From the NCBI GenBank assembly GCA_902523065.1, contig CABYXZ010000002.1, positions 124,001 to 188,000 of the forward strand: a stretch of DNA of 64,000 nucleotides. The letters are read 5' to 3'. Below, piece by piece: positions 46,613 to 56,116 of this stretch (positions within the stretch are counted from its first letter, which is position 1; every line of letters starts with the position of its first letter). The position numbers were made by a program, and so were the translations under genes. A model generated the notes under the pieces. That model had not been told where the DNA came from. It saw only the letters and a program-made list of their open reading frames with translations, and did not search any database. Origin of the DNA: an uncultured Marinoscillum sp. (GTDB lineage Bacteria; Bacteroidota; Bacteroidia; Cytophagales; MED-G16).

Positions 46613-48286
46613 ATGAATCAAATTATTGAGTGTGTACCCAACTTCTCTGAGGGAAGAGATAAGTCAGTAATAAATAAAATATCTGAAGCTATATCTTCTA
46701 CCGAAGGTGTCTATCTTTTAAATGTTGATCCAGGTAAAGCTACAAATAGGACAGTTATGACATTCGTTGGGGAGCCTGAGGACGTTATCCATGCCGCTTT
46801 CAATGCTGCTAAAGTTGCTAGTGAGTTAATAGATATGTCAAAACACTCTGGTGAACATCCAAGATTTGGTGCTATGGATGTGTGTCCTCTGATACCTGTT
46901 TCCAATATTACTTTCGATGAATTAATTCCTTACGCACATAAGCTAGCAGAAATGATATCCGAAAAACTTGGTATACCTATCTACCTATATGAAAAAGCTG
47001 CACAAAAAAATGAAAGACAGAATCTCGCAAATGTTAGGTCTGGTGAATATGAAGGTCTTGAAGAAAAAATCAAAAAGGAAAATTGGAAACCTGATTACGG
47101 ATTAAAATTTAACAAGAAGTCTGGCGCCTCAGCTATCGGAGTACGTGATTTTTTAATTGCTTATAACATAAATTTAAATACAAAGTCAACAAGGCTTGCA
47201 AACGCTATTGCTTTCGATGTTAGAGAAAAAGGAAGAATCAAAAGGATAGGTCACCCAGTAATCGGAGAGATTGTTTATGACAAGTCTGGAAAACCTGAGA
47301 CTATACCTGGATCTTTGAAATATGTGAAGGCAATTGGATGGTATATTGAAGAGTTTGGAATTGCACAAATTTCCATGAACCTAACAAATATTAACAAAAC
47401 ACCAATTCATAAAGTTTTTGATGAGGTTTGTGAGAAAGCACAAAATAGGGGAGCTATGGTAACCGGCTCTGAGCTTGTTGGTTTGATACCTCTCAATTCT
47501 ATTCTAGATGCTGGTATTTATTTTTTAAAAAAACAGAATAGATCCGTTGGAATACCTGAGAGTGATATAATTGATATAGCCGTTGAATCTTTAGGTTTGA
47601 ATCAAGTCAAAAAATTTTCTCCTAAAAAAAATATAATTGAATACTATCTAGAAGATATTGAGAAAAAACAAAAATTATCTGAGTTATCACTCAATAATTT
47701 TTCTGATGAGGTCTTGAGAGAATCTCCTGCTCCAGGAGGTGGATCAGTTTCTTCTTGTGTGGGTGCCTTAGGATTATCTCTTGCAGGTATGGTTGCAAAT
47801 TTATCATGTAATACAAGAGGATGGGAAAAAGATGTTACTAAGTTCAGTAAAATAGCAGATGATGTTAATAAAATAAGAGAGGATTTGTTGAAATTAGTTG
47901 ATGAAGATGCAAACGCTTTCAGTAGTATAATGTCAGCATATAAATTACCAAGTTCTAACAATAAAGAGAAAAAATATAAGTCTGAAGAAATCAATAGAGC
48001 AACTATTTATGCGGCAGAAGTACCGCTAAATATTATGAAAAAATCTTTTGAAGGTTATAAGTTTATAAGTCTCTTGTCAAAAGAGGGAAATCAAAATTCA
48101 ATCTCTGACGCAGGGGTTGCTTGTCTTTGTGTTCACACAGCAATTCATGGCGCATACCTGAATGTTATAATTAACATTAAAGACCTTGATGATGATAGAG
48201 GAATTGGACTAGAAGCCAAAAATATTTTATCTCAGTCTAAGAAAGAGAAAGAAAATATTATCAAATTCATTCAAGGAAAAATATAA
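46613..48286 (+). CDS. ftcD: Bifunctional glutamate formimidoyltransferase / formiminotetrahydrofolate cyclodeaminase
   Basis: 557 residues. Residues 1 to about 300 are the formimidoyltransferase: IIECVPNFSEGRDKSVI, SKHSGEHPRFGAMDVCPLIP. From about residue 355 to the end is the helical cyclodeaminase (SPAPGGGSVSSCVGALGLSL). Together they move the formimino group to tetrahydrofolate and give glutamate and methenyl-THF plus ammonia. Many Flavobacteriales are thought to use a single formimidoylglutamase instead, so the fused form here marks the FTCD route. It lies 17 bases after hutI. Confidence 0.96.
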   Translation: MNQIIECVPNFSEGRDKSVINKISEAISSTEGVYLLNVDPGKATNRTVMTFVGEPEDVIHAAFNAAKVASELIDMSKHSGEHPRFGAMDVCPLIPVSNITFDELIPYAHKLAEMISEKLGIPIYLYEKAAQKNERQNLANVRSGEYEGLEEKIKKENWKPDYGLKFNKKSGASAIGVRDFLIAYNINLNTKSTRLANAIAFDVREKGRIKRIGHPVIGEIVYDKSGKPETIPGSLKYVKAIGWYIEEFGIAQISMNLTNINKTPIHKVFDEVCEKAQNRGAMVTGSELVGLIPLNSILDAGIYFLKKQNRSVGIPESDIIDIAVESLGLNQVKKFSPKKNIIEYYLEDIEKKQKLSELSLNNFSDEVLRESPAPGGGSVSSCVGALGLSLAGMVANLSCNTRGWEKDVTKFSKIADDVNKIREDLLKLVDEDANAFSSIMSAYKLPSSNNKEKKYKSEEINRATIYAAEVPLNIMKKSFEGYKFISLLSKEGNQNSISDAGVACLCVHTAIHGAYLNVIINIKDLDDDRGIGLEAKNILSQSKKEKENIIKFIQGKI

Positions 48287-48315
48287 TCTGTCAATAAATT
48301 ATATAAATTTATAGA

Positions 48316-50013
48316 ATGCAGGAAATCAATGAATTTCTTATATTAATTGACCAGTATCTTGGTAGCTCCTGGTGGTTTGTTCCGTTACTCTTAGGTACAG
48401 GTATTTTTTTTACAGTATATCTAGGATTTCCTCAGGTAAGGTACTTTTCATTTGCGCTCAAAGTTGTTAGGGGTCGATTTGATAAAAAATCAGATCAGGG
48501 TGACACCTCTCATTTTCAAGCATTAACAACAGCTCTATCTGGTACGGTTGGTACAGGAAATATTGCTGGGGTTGCATTTGCTATTCACCTTGGTGGACCG
48601 GCAGCCTTATTCTGGATGCTTGCAACGGCTATGGTCGGTATGACCACAAAATTTGTGGAGGTAACATTATCCCATAAATACAGAGAAAAAATTTCTGATG
48701 GAACAATGTCTGGAGGTCCCATGTATTTCATGAAGAATGCTAACTTTCTACTCCTAGGTAAAAAGGTCGACATGAAGTGGGTTGGTATTTTATTTGCTTT
48801 TGCAACCGTGCTATCATCTTTTGGCACTGGTAGTCTACCTCAAATTAATAGTATTTCTAACTCTATATATTCGTCATTTGGTATAGATAAGATGCTTACT
48901 GGTGGGATTTTAGCAATATTATTAGGTGTTGTAATTATTGGAGGTATAAAGAGAATTGCAAAAATTACTGAAAGATTAGTGCCATTTATGGCTGTAGTGT
49001 ATGTTATTGGAGCCTTTTCTGTGATATTATTCAATCTTGAGAATATAGTTCCCTCATTTATCTCTATTTTCTCTGAAGTCTTTACCGGTAGTGCAGCTGT
49101 CGGAGGATTTTTAGGTGCATCGGTTTCTTTTGCTATATCGAGAGGTGTTAATAGAGGTTTATACTCTAATGAAGCTGGCCAGGGATCAGCACCAATAGCT
49201 CATGCGTCAGCTAAAACAAATGAGCCCGTATCTGAGGGGCTTGTTGCAATTCTTGAACCCTTTATTGATACAATTATAATTTGTACCATAACTGGTCTTG
49301 TTCTTTTATCTTCTGGTGTATGGAATGAGAAACATCATAACTTATTTGCCAGGGCAGACCTTGAAGTTTTAGATCGAGTTTATAGTGAAAATAATAATGA
49401 AGATGTTGAGAATCTATTTAACTATCTAAACGGAAATAGTGCGATAGATAAATATAATGGTTCATTAGTTGTTAGTTCTGGAATAATTCAGGAAGAATTA
49501 ACACTTATCCATGCAAGATCAATAGCAGAGGATATTTTAGTTTATGATAATGATGGAGAATTGTATACTGGTAACCTGACAGTTATTACTGGTAAAATTC
49601 AAGAAAACTTAAATATTGAAGGGAAGTCATTGGTACATAGTGCACCCCTTACAGCTATTGCATTTGATAGGGGATTTCTTGGAGATTACGGGAATTATAT
49701 TGTCAGCATCGGTCTTCTATTATTTGCTTTCAGTACTGCAATTGCTTGGTCATACTATGGAGATAGAGCCATGACTTATCTTTTTGGTGCAGGCTCTGTA
49801 ATATATTTTAGAATAGTTTATGTGATAGGTTTTTTCATAGCATCGTTTGCAGACACTACAATAATTTGGAATGTTTCTTTAATAACAATTGCGTTGATGA
49901 CAGTTCCTAATTTAATTGGCCTTATCTGGTTAAGACAAGAGGTTAAATCAACTATCAAAGAATACTGGATTAATTTCAAGAAAGAGTGGCCAAATGAAAA
50001 GACACCAGAATAA
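48316..50013 (+). CDS. AGCS-family sodium:amino-acid symporter with extra loop
   Basis: 565 residues, about 100 longer than typical AlsT-type transporters. The family core is intact: [20 protein letters not shown] near residue 75 and [21 protein letters not shown] hydrophilic insert at about residues 336-445 ([20 protein letters not shown] onward) interrupts two spans; it contains short repeating [13 protein letters not shown] beta-like pieces and no known domain. AGCS proteins move alanine or glycine with sodium; being next to hut genes it may take up histidine or export glutamate, but this is inference. Confidence 0.9.
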   Translation: MQEINEFLILIDQYLGSSWWFVPLLLGTGIFFTVYLGFPQVRYFSFALKVVRGRFDKKSDQGDTSHFQALTTALSGTVGTGNIAGVAFAIHLGGPAALFWMLATAMVGMTTKFVEVTLSHKYREKISDGTMSGGPMYFMKNANFLLLGKKVDMKWVGILFAFATVLSSFGTGSLPQINSISNSIYSSFGIDKMLTGGILAILLGVVIIGGIKRIAKITERLVPFMAVVYVIGAFSVILFNLENIVPSFISIFSEVFTGSAAVGGFLGASVSFAISRGVNRGLYSNEAGQGSAPIAHASAKTNEPVSEGLVAILEPFIDTIIICTITGLVLLSSGVWNEKHHNLFARADLEVLDRVYSENNNEDVENLFNYLNGNSAIDKYNGSLVVSSGIIQEELTLIHARSIAEDILVYDNDGELYTGNLTVITGKIQENLNIEGKSLVHSAPLTAIAFDRGFLGDYGNYIVSIGLLLFAFSTAIAWSYYGDRAMTYLFGAGSVIYFRIVYVIGFFIASFADTTIIWNVSLITIALMTVPNLIGLIWLRQEVKSTIKEYWINFKKEWPNEKTPE

Positions 50014-50017
50014 TTAT

Positions 50018-50302
50018 CTATTCTAACCCTTTATCTATTTCAGATATAATGTGATCTATCTTTTTATAAACTTTATCTGAATCCTCCTCGGTATTTTTAT
50101 TTTCTTCCAGAAGAACAGATAATTTAAATGCAATCATTGCAAGGACGTCCTGAAGATCATCAATATTCATTTGTTTCTTAACTTCAGAAATTTTATTGTT
50201 TAGTTCTTTGCCAATTTTCCTTATTTTTTGTTCTTCGCTGATTGGAACTTTCATCGGGTAGGACCTATTCCCAATTACAATTTTTATAGATAAGTTATCC
50301 AT
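50018..50302 (-). CDS. ZapA-like cell division protein
   Basis: 94 residues. SIKIVIGNRSYPMKVP at the start and the coiled C-terminal half (LNNKISEVKKQMNIDDLQDV) fit ZapA, which bundles FtsZ. The gene sits two bases downstream of a coiled-coil gene that follows pheT, an order common in Bacteroidota, where zapA usually leads on to rny; here the next gene is convergent and rny is absent. Confidence 0.85.
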   Translation of the reverse strand: MDNLSIKIVIGNRSYPMKVPISEEQKIRKIGKELNNKISEVKKQMNIDDLQDVLAMIAFKLSVLLEENKNTEEDSDKVYKKIDHIISEIDKGLE

Positions 50303-50304
50303 AT

Positions 50305-50568
50305 TTAACTTTTTAAACTTTCAATAAGACTGTCAATAGTTTCAATTGTATCATCAATCTCTTTTGTTATTTCTGAACTATCCTGACTTGGAGTTGTATC
50401 TGATAAATTATTTAATAGTTTAAAATCCTTTATAACTCCATCAATTTCTAAGTCTGTAACCTTTTCCTTTAATTCTTTATTTAGTTTTTTAAGTTCATTA
50501 AACTTTGTTATTAATATAGAAAACTTGCTCTCAAGTTCAATTATTTTATTTGATAGGTTATTAGACAT
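50305..50568 (-). CDS. Small coiled-coil protein between pheT and zapA
   Basis: 87 residues, predicted coiled coil over residues 5-48 (KIIELESKFSILITKFNELK) and an acidic C-terminus rich in Thr/Ile/Asp (EITKEIDDTIETIDSLIESL). No named family was recognised. Its position one base after pheT and two before zapA suggests it works with ZapA, much as ZapB does with Z rings, but that is inference from context. Confidence 0.8.
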   Translation of the reverse strand: MSNNLSNKIIELESKFSILITKFNELKKLNKELKEKVTDLEIDGVIKDFKLLNNLSDTTPSQDSSEITKEIDDTIETIDSLIESLKS

Positions 50569-50569
50569 A

Positions 50570-52981
50570 TTACTTTCTAATTTCTGCTTTTAATTCTTCT
50601 TCAAATACTTTAATTAGTTTATCCATAGTACTGTTAATTTCTTTCTCACCTAAAGTCTTGCTTTCATCTTGTAGTATAAATCTCATAGAGTACGCAATCC
50701 TATTTGAACCTATAGAGTCACCTTCATAGATATCATATAGTGATACTTTTTTAAGGATCTTATTCTTATTTAAATCAATAACCGATATTACGTCATTATA
50801 TTTTACATCCTTATTCATGACTAGGGAGAGATCCCTTTGAACTTGTGGAAATTTTGGAATTTTAGAAAACTTAAACTCTTTATCAAAATTCATAATGAGG
50901 TTAGGCCAGTCAATTTCAGCGTGATATACATCTTGAGAAATTTCAAAAGTTTTTAATATCTCCTTTTTTACCATGCCAATTTCTCCCAGAACTACTCCGT
51001 TCGATATTATCTCTACACACATATCTAATGTTTTCGAGTCTGCTTTTGGTTTAGTTTCAAAATCGCTGATTCTTGCAATATTTAATACTTTATTTGTGAT
51101 ATTAATCACGTCGAAGAATGATACATTTTCCGGTTTATTAACAAAATGTTCTTCCTGCTTTAAACCAGTAATGTATATTCCAATTTTACTGCTTTCTTTG
51201 TATTCTTTTTCCTCGAGACTGTACGCCTTATCAAATTCGAAGAATTTAAGATTTTTTTGTTTTCTATTTATATTATATCTAATTGAGTCTAGAGATGTAA
51301 ATAATAATTTTTGCTTGAGTATAGCATGTTCATCACTTAATTTATTTACCATCTCAACTGTTTTTTCATTATCCCAATAGCTAAATTTTCTAAGCTTATT
51401 TGTTGTTAGGGAATTTGTATTTATCTCAAAAAACCCAGAATTAAGTAACGTACTGAATACGTTATTTAATATTTGATCCTCTCTCGAAGATACCCTCTCC
51501 CCGGACAGGAAGTTACTCTTATTTGATTTAGATATTTTTAAGTTATTATATCCATAAACTCTTAATATCTCCTCTAGAATGTCAGCTTCTCTTGTCACGT
51601 CAACCCGGTAAGGTGGAACATTTGCAACAAGTACACTCTTTTTTTCTTTGACTTCAATATCTAAAGAATTTAATATTTTAATAATTTCATTCTTATTAAA
51701 ATTATGTCCAGCTAATTGATTTATTCTCTCTAAATTGAATTCAATGTTTTGATTTTCAATCTCTTTAGGATATTGATCATATACTTTTGAAGTCACGGCA
51801 CCTCCTGAATATTTACATATGAGAAGTGCAGCATATTTTAATGCATAGATTGTTATGTTAGGATCAATTCCTCTTTCAAATCTGTAGGAAGCATCAGTTT
51901 TTAGTTGGTGGTTCTGACTTGAGGTTCTGATATCGGATGGATTAAAATATGCGCTCTCCAAAAAAATTTTTGAGGTTTTATTAGTAACCCCTGAATTTTC
52001 TCCTCCAAAAACACCTGCTATACACATTGGACTACTGTCCCCATCACAAATCATCAAATCGTTATCGTTGAGAGATCTTTTCTCTCCATCTAATGTTATG
52101 AATTTCTCATTTTTTTTCGCGTATTTAACTATTATTTTATTCTTTTTAATTTGATCAAGGTCAAAAGCGTGAAGAGGTTGACCAAGGCTGTGTAATACAT
52201 AATTTGTTATGTCAACAACGTTATTAATTGGATTGATTCCTATCGCGTTTAGATGGTCTTTAATAAAAGATGGAGATTCCATCACTTTTACCCCCTCGAT
52301 TATACATCCAGCATATCTAGGACATGCATTCTTTTCATCAATTTTAATATCAATTTTTGAGTTTTCTTGATTTTTAAAAGACGAGATATCAGGCAAATTA
52401 ATCTTTTCTCCAGTAATTGCTTTAATGTCTCTAGCAACACCTAGGTGTGACGCTGCATCGGCTCGATTTGGTGTCAGTGATATATCAAAAGTTGTATCAT
52501 CTAGAGGGTTTAAATAATTAACTGCACTATCACCTACTTTAGCATTTTTTTCTAAAACAATTATACCTGAATGCGATTTACCTACTCCTATTTCATCCTC
52601 AGCACAAATCATTCCATCAGAATCAATACCTCTTATTTTTGTTTTTTTAATTTTAATTTTATTTCCGTCTATTGTTTTTATTGTTGTTCCCGGTATTGCG
52701 ACTACTACCTTCTGTCCAACTTCTATATTTTTTGCACCACATATAATACTTGAAATTTTGTCTTCTAAATCAACTTTTGTGATACTTAGTCTGTCTGCGT
52801 CTGGATGTTTTTTTATCTCTTTTATCTGGCCAACTCGAAGTTTTTTTAGAAGATCTTTGTCTGATGATAACGTGATGACTTCATCGACCTCTAATCCAAC
52901 ATTAGTAAGAAGAGATTCAATTTCCTCTGGACTTTTATTGATTTTTATGAAGCTTTTAAGCCAGTTTAGTGAGATTTTCAT
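50570..52981 (-). CDS. pheT: Phenylalanyl-tRNA synthetase beta chain
   Basis: 803 residues, full length. An OB-fold tRNA-binding domain lies at about 40-150 (VGQIKEIKKHPDADRLSITK), then B3/B4 editing domains (FDISLTPNRADAASHLGVAR), B5, the core, and a C-terminal anticodon-binding domain (FPQVQRDLSLVMNKDVKYND). It works with PheS as a heterotetramer; pheS is not in the window. It is followed by the coiled-coil and zapA genes. Confidence 0.96.
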   Translation of the reverse strand: MKISLNWLKSFIKINKSPEEIESLLTNVGLEVDEVITLSSDKDLLKKLRVGQIKEIKKHPDADRLSITKVDLEDKISSIICGAKNIEVGQKVVVAIPGTTIKTIDGNKIKIKKTKIRGIDSDGMICAEDEIGVGKSHSGIIVLEKNAKVGDSAVNYLNPLDDTTFDISLTPNRADAASHLGVARDIKAITGEKINLPDISSFKNQENSKIDIKIDEKNACPRYAGCIIEGVKVMESPSFIKDHLNAIGINPINNVVDITNYVLHSLGQPLHAFDLDQIKKNKIIVKYAKKNEKFITLDGEKRSLNDNDLMICDGDSSPMCIAGVFGGENSGVTNKTSKIFLESAYFNPSDIRTSSQNHQLKTDASYRFERGIDPNITIYALKYAALLICKYSGGAVTSKVYDQYPKEIENQNIEFNLERINQLAGHNFNKNEIIKILNSLDIEVKEKKSVLVANVPPYRVDVTREADILEEILRVYGYNNLKISKSNKSNFLSGERVSSREDQILNNVFSTLLNSGFFEINTNSLTTNKLRKFSYWDNEKTVEMVNKLSDEHAILKQKLLFTSLDSIRYNINRKQKNLKFFEFDKAYSLEEKEYKESSKIGIYITGLKQEEHFVNKPENVSFFDVINITNKVLNIARISDFETKPKADSKTLDMCVEIISNGVVLGEIGMVKKEILKTFEISQDVYHAEIDWPNLIMNFDKEFKFSKIPKFPQVQRDLSLVMNKDVKYNDVISVIDLNKNKILKKVSLYDIYEGDSIGSNRIAYSMRFILQDESKTLGEKEINSTMDKLIKVFEEELKAEIRK

Positions 52982-53049
52982 ATTTCATAAAGTTAATAAA
53001 TATATTAGTTTAAATCGCCGAGACTATACTAAATGAAATTAAATACTTT

Positions 53050-53640
53050 TTAAATTTTTTCTCCTGCTTCTATCTTTATATCAATATAATTTCTTTTTGA
53101 AGGTATCGGGCAGCTAAATTTTTTATCATAAACACAAAATGGATTGTATGATTTATTAAAATCTAACTCTATTCTCTTAGCATTATCAAAATCAATGTCT
53201 ATATATCTTCCACCGGCATAGGTTGAAACTTCGTTAGTTCGATCCAGGAAGCAAAAGAATAATTTACCTTTATTTTCGCCATCCAGATACTTGTAAACAG
53301 GTAGCGTAAAATTTTTTCTTCCTAACCTAAAAATAAGATTAGCAAAATCTATGAATCTTTCAGAGTCTCCTGTTGATGTTGCGAGAGTTAGTGTGTCAGT
53401 ATCTTCATTATTTTCTACTCTGGCAATTACTTTAAAATTAATGTTAGCATCATAATATTGAATCTTATAATCCGAATTTGTTAGTGGTGATTTAGCTGAT
53501 GAATATAAAAATTTTTCTCTCTCTTCTCTATATTCTACAAGTGTTTCGGCATACTTACCGTATTCCACATTTGAATTATATAGGTAGTAGGAAATTGATA
53601 GGAAAATTGATAAAATAATAATAGGGAGTACCCCTCTCAT
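53050..53640 (-). CDS. DUF1684 family protein
   Basis: 196 residues with an N-terminal hydrophobic segment (LPIIILSIFLSISYYL), so it is membrane-anchored or exported. The family text is recognised from ARVENNEDTDTLTLATSTGD, LFFCFLDRTNEVSTYAGGRY with IDIDFDNA and the C-terminal NPFCVYDKKFSCPIPSKRNY. Function is unknown; relatives are widespread single-domain proteins. It lies 12 bases after rpsT on the same strand, so the two may share a transcript. Confidence 0.87.
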   Translation of the reverse strand: MRGVLPIIILSIFLSISYYLYNSNVEYGKYAETLVEYREEREKFLYSSAKSPLTNSDYKIQYYDANINFKVIARVENNEDTDTLTLATSTGDSERFIDFANLIFRLGRKNFTLPVYKYLDGENKGKLFFCFLDRTNEVSTYAGGRYIDIDFDNAKRIELDFNKSYNPFCVYDKKFSCPIPSKRNYIDIKIEAGEKI

Positions 53641-53652
53641 TTTGAGTAGGTT

Positions 53653-53907
53653 CTATTTTAAAGAATTTACTTTCTTAACAAGCTTCGACTTTAAGTGTGC
53701 CGCCTTATTCTTATGAATGATATTGTTCTTGACAAGTTTATCAATCATTGATACTGCTTTTGGTAGAGACTTGTTAGCTGCCGCCTTTTTACTTTCTTGC
53801 TCAAGTTTTTTCACGAAAGATTTTGTTGACTTATGCTGGTGCTTATTTCTAAGCTTCTTTGTCTCACTAGATCTTATCCTTTTAACTGCTGATTTATGAT
53901 TAGCCAT
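53653..53907 (-). CDS. rpsT: Small ribosomal subunit protein S20
   Basis: 84 residues. MANHKSAVKRIRSSETKKLR and the alternating basic helices (KAAANKSLPKAVSMIDKLVK, NIIHKNKAAHLKSKLVKKVN) are S20. It binds the 5' and 3' minor domains of 16S rRNA. Its promoter is upstream at 53925-53955 and the leader is about 12 bases long, so E. coli-type leader autoregulation is unlikely. Confidence 0.97.
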   Translation of the reverse strand: MANHKSAVKRIRSSETKKLRNKHQHKSTKSFVKKLEQESKKAAANKSLPKAVSMIDKLVKNNIIHKNKAAHLKSKLVKKVNSLK

Positions 53908-53924
53908 ATTTAATATTAAGTGTG

Positions 53925-53955
53925 CAAATCTAAATTTTTATTTATTATACTCAAA
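53925..53955 (-). promoter_or_regulatory. Consensus promoter of rpsT
   Basis: Read on the minus strand: TTTG (53955-53952), exactly 19 bases, then TAGATTTG (53932-53925), a perfect TTTG-N19-TAnnTTTG. The expected start is near 53919. Confidence 0.8.
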
Positions 53956-53973
53956 AAAACTATATCTTTTTTA

Positions 53974-53999
53974 TTGTGGTGCTTATCATACACCAACAA
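53974..53999 (+). other. Imperfect hairpin upstream of rpsT
   Basis: Eight base pairs (TTGTGGTG with CACCA.CAA, one bulged A) around a nine-base loop, in the longest intergenic region of the window. No T tract follows on either strand, so it is not a terminator. It stands about 20 bases behind the rpsT -33 box. The rest of the region to 54129 shows only AT-rich sequence without a recognisable gene or RNA. Confidence 0.28.
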
Positions 54000-54129
54000 A
54001 ACCACTCATTTGACCATTGGATAGGGTAGTTGTTTATTAAAAAATGTAATTATTAAAAAAAATGTCAATATTATTTGATTTTTAAGATAGAAACATATTC
54101 TTTAGCGGTTGATATTTTGAATACTTAAG

Positions 54130-54351
54130 ATGTACTGGACACTTGAACTTGTAAACCACTTAGAGGACGCACCTTGGCCGGCAACAAAAGATGAGCTTAT
54201 TGAATTTTCTATTAGAACTGGAGCTCCTGCAGAAGTTACAGAAAATTTACAGGAATTAGAGGATGATGGGGCACCTTACGAGAGTATTGAAGAAATATGG
54301 CCTGATTATCCCACAAAAGATGATTTTTTCTTCAACGAGGATGAATATTAA
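54130..54351 (+). CDS. DUF2795-type small acidic protein
   Basis: 73 residues, pI clearly acidic. The core HLEDAPWPATKDELIEFSIR, NLQELEDDGAPYESIEEIWP and the C-terminal DYPTKDDFFFNEDEY are, from memory, highly conserved in Bacteroidota. Function is unknown. The protein has no signal peptide and is likely cytoplasmic. The end overlaps ispD on the other strand by four bases. No consensus promoter was found in front of it. Confidence 0.9.
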   Translation: MYWTLELVNHLEDAPWPATKDELIEFSIRTGAPAEVTENLQELEDDGAPYESIEEIWPDYPTKDDFFFNEDEY

Positions 54352-54995
54352 TCAAAAAATTTAAGGTCTTTTCTTGTAGTAATCTTAATATTTTCATTCA
54401 ACCCCTCAACCAGATTAATCTTAATGTTAAATTCATCAAATAAACTTGACTCGTCAGTAAAGTTTTTATCAGGCGCATCTTTAATACACTTTTTCAATTC
54501 GGATACTCTAAATACCTGAGGTGTCTGGATTTGAACAAACTCAGACCTATCAACACCAAAATTATTTTCCCTATCAATTCTTCTCATTGAGTTAGATGAT
54601 CTAGTGAAGGGAACTGCGTTTCCCTTACCCCTAGCTTCTTCAAATAGTTTTTCAATAAATGCTTTATTTATGAAAGGCCGTACTCCATCATGAATAGCGA
54701 CATATCCTGAGTTGTCTACTATAGCGTTTATCCCGTTTTTCACTGATAAATTTCTTTCCTTACCACCTCTAACTATGACCACATTGTCACCTGCGTGCTG
54801 TCTTATTAACATTTCCCACTCAGAGAAATTATCAAATGGAAGAACAAATATGAATTTTGTGTTTTCTAGGTCTTTTATTTTATTGTAAGTATGAATAACG
54901 ATGGGTAAGCCTTTTACATCAATGAATTGTTTGGGTAATTCCGAATCCATCCTGACTCCACTTCCGGCTGCCATCAAAATAAAATAATTAGACAT
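54348..54995 (-). CDS. ispD: 2-C-methyl-D-erythritol 4-phosphate cytidylyltransferase
   Basis: 215 residues. The nucleotide-binding loop ILMAAGSGVRMDSELPKQF and HDGVRPFINKAFIEKL, plus RSNSMRRIDRENNFGVDRSE, mark IspD of the MEP isoprenoid pathway. The window gives no other MEP gene. It starts two bases after the queA stop and is probably co-transcribed with it. Confidence 0.94.
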   Translation of the reverse strand: MSNYFILMAAGSGVRMDSELPKQFIDVKGLPIVIHTYNKIKDLENTKFIFVLPFDNFSEWEMLIRQHAGDNVVIVRGGKERNLSVKNGINAIVDNSGYVAIHDGVRPFINKAFIEKLFEEARGKGNAVPFTRSSNSMRRIDRENNFGVDRSEFVQIQTPQVFRVSELKKCIKDAPDKNFTDESSLFDEFNIKINLVEGLNENIKITTRKDLKFFD

Positions 54996-54997
54996 TT

Positions 54998-56044
54998 TTA
55001 AATGATCATGAGAGCATCTCCATAGGTATGAAACATATACTTCTCTTTAATTGCAACTTTATACGCTTTCATAATTTGATCGAATCCTCCGTAGGCAGAA
55101 GCCATCATTAAAAGTGTGGATTTAGGAGAATGGAAATTAGTGATCATTGCACCGCAAATTTTAAACTCGTAAGGAGGAAAAATAAACTTATCAGTCCATC
55201 CAGACTTAGACTTTAACCTATCACTAGCTGAGACGGCAGTTTCAAGTGTTTTCATTGTAGATGTACCTACTGCAAATACTCTTTTACCTTTATCTAATGC
55301 CTCGTTAACAACTTCAGCTGTCTCCTCAGGAATAGAATAATTTTCAGAGTCCATTTTATGTTTAGTGAGATCTTCTACATCAATATCTTTGAATGTACCA
55401 AGTCCTGTGTGAGAGGTAATATTTACAATTTTAACCCCTTTAAGTATTAATTTTTTTAACAGTATATCTGTGAAGTGAAGTCCAGCTGCTGGAGCCGCTA
55501 CTGCTCCGATATTTTTGGCATATACAGTCTGAAATCGTTCTTCATCCTTCTTATCTACTTTCCTTTTTATTTCTTTAGGTAAGGGTGTTTCACCATACTC
55601 CTGTATTATATCATGAAAATCTCTTTCATTGTCTTCCGGTATAAATCTTATTGTCCTACCTCTTGATGTAGTGTTGTCGATGACTTCGGCCACAAGTTCT
55701 CCGTCACCAAAGTATAACTTATTCCCAACCCTAATTTTTCTAGCTGGATCGACTAATACATCCCAAAGGTTTAATTCTGGATTTAACTCTCTCAAAAGAA
55801 AAACTTCAATTTTTGCTCCTGTCTTCTCTTTTTGTCCATAGAGTCTGGCTGGAAATACTTTAGTGTCATTTAGAACCAGTACGTCATCTTCTTTGAAATA
55901 TTTTATGATGTCTTTAAACTGTTTGTGTTCAATTTTTCCCGTGTCTTTATGCACAATCATCAATCTGGATTCGTCTCTATTTTCTGCTGGGTGTACTGCA
56001 GTTCGTGTTGATGCTAGCTTAAAATCAAATTCAGAAAGTTTCAT
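54998..56044 (-). CDS. queA: S-adenosylmethionine:tRNA ribosyltransferase-isomerase
   Basis: 348 residues. QueA moves the ribosyl group of SAM to 7-aminomethyl-7-deazaguanine in tRNA, making epoxyqueuosine. Signatures: [33 protein letters not shown] and [13 protein letters not shown], with YGDALMII at the end. A TAGCTTTG -7-like box lies about 36 bases upstream on the minus strand without a clear -33. Confidence 0.95.
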   Translation of the reverse strand: MKLSEFDFKLASTRTAVHPAENRDESRLMIVHKDTGKIEHKQFKDIIKYFKEDDVLVLNDTKVFPARLYGQKEKTGAKIEVFLLRELNPELNLWDVLVDPARKIRVGNKLYFGDGELVAEVIDNTTSRGRTIRFIPEDNERDFHDIIQEYGETPLPKEIKRKVDKKDEERFQTVYAKNIGAVAAPAAGLHFTDILLKKLILKGVKIVNITSHTGLGTFKDIDVEDLTKHKMDSENYSIPEETAEVVNEALDKGKRVFAVGTSTMKTLETAVSASDRLKSKSGWTDKFIFPPYEFKICGAMITNFHSPKSTLLMMASAYGGFDQIMKAYKVAIKEKYMFHTYGDALMII

Positions 56045-56080
56045 ATTAAATTTATAAAATTAACGTAGTTTTGAGGTTTG

Positions 56081-56088
56081 CAAAGCTA
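56081..56088 (-). promoter_or_regulatory. Candidate queA -7 box
   Basis: On the minus strand TAGCTTTG matches TAnnTTTG, 36 bases before the queA start. No TTTG lies 17-23 bases upstream, so support is partial. Confidence 0.28.
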
Positions 56089-56116
56089 AATAATTGTTTT
56101 AACATACCTTTAATTT

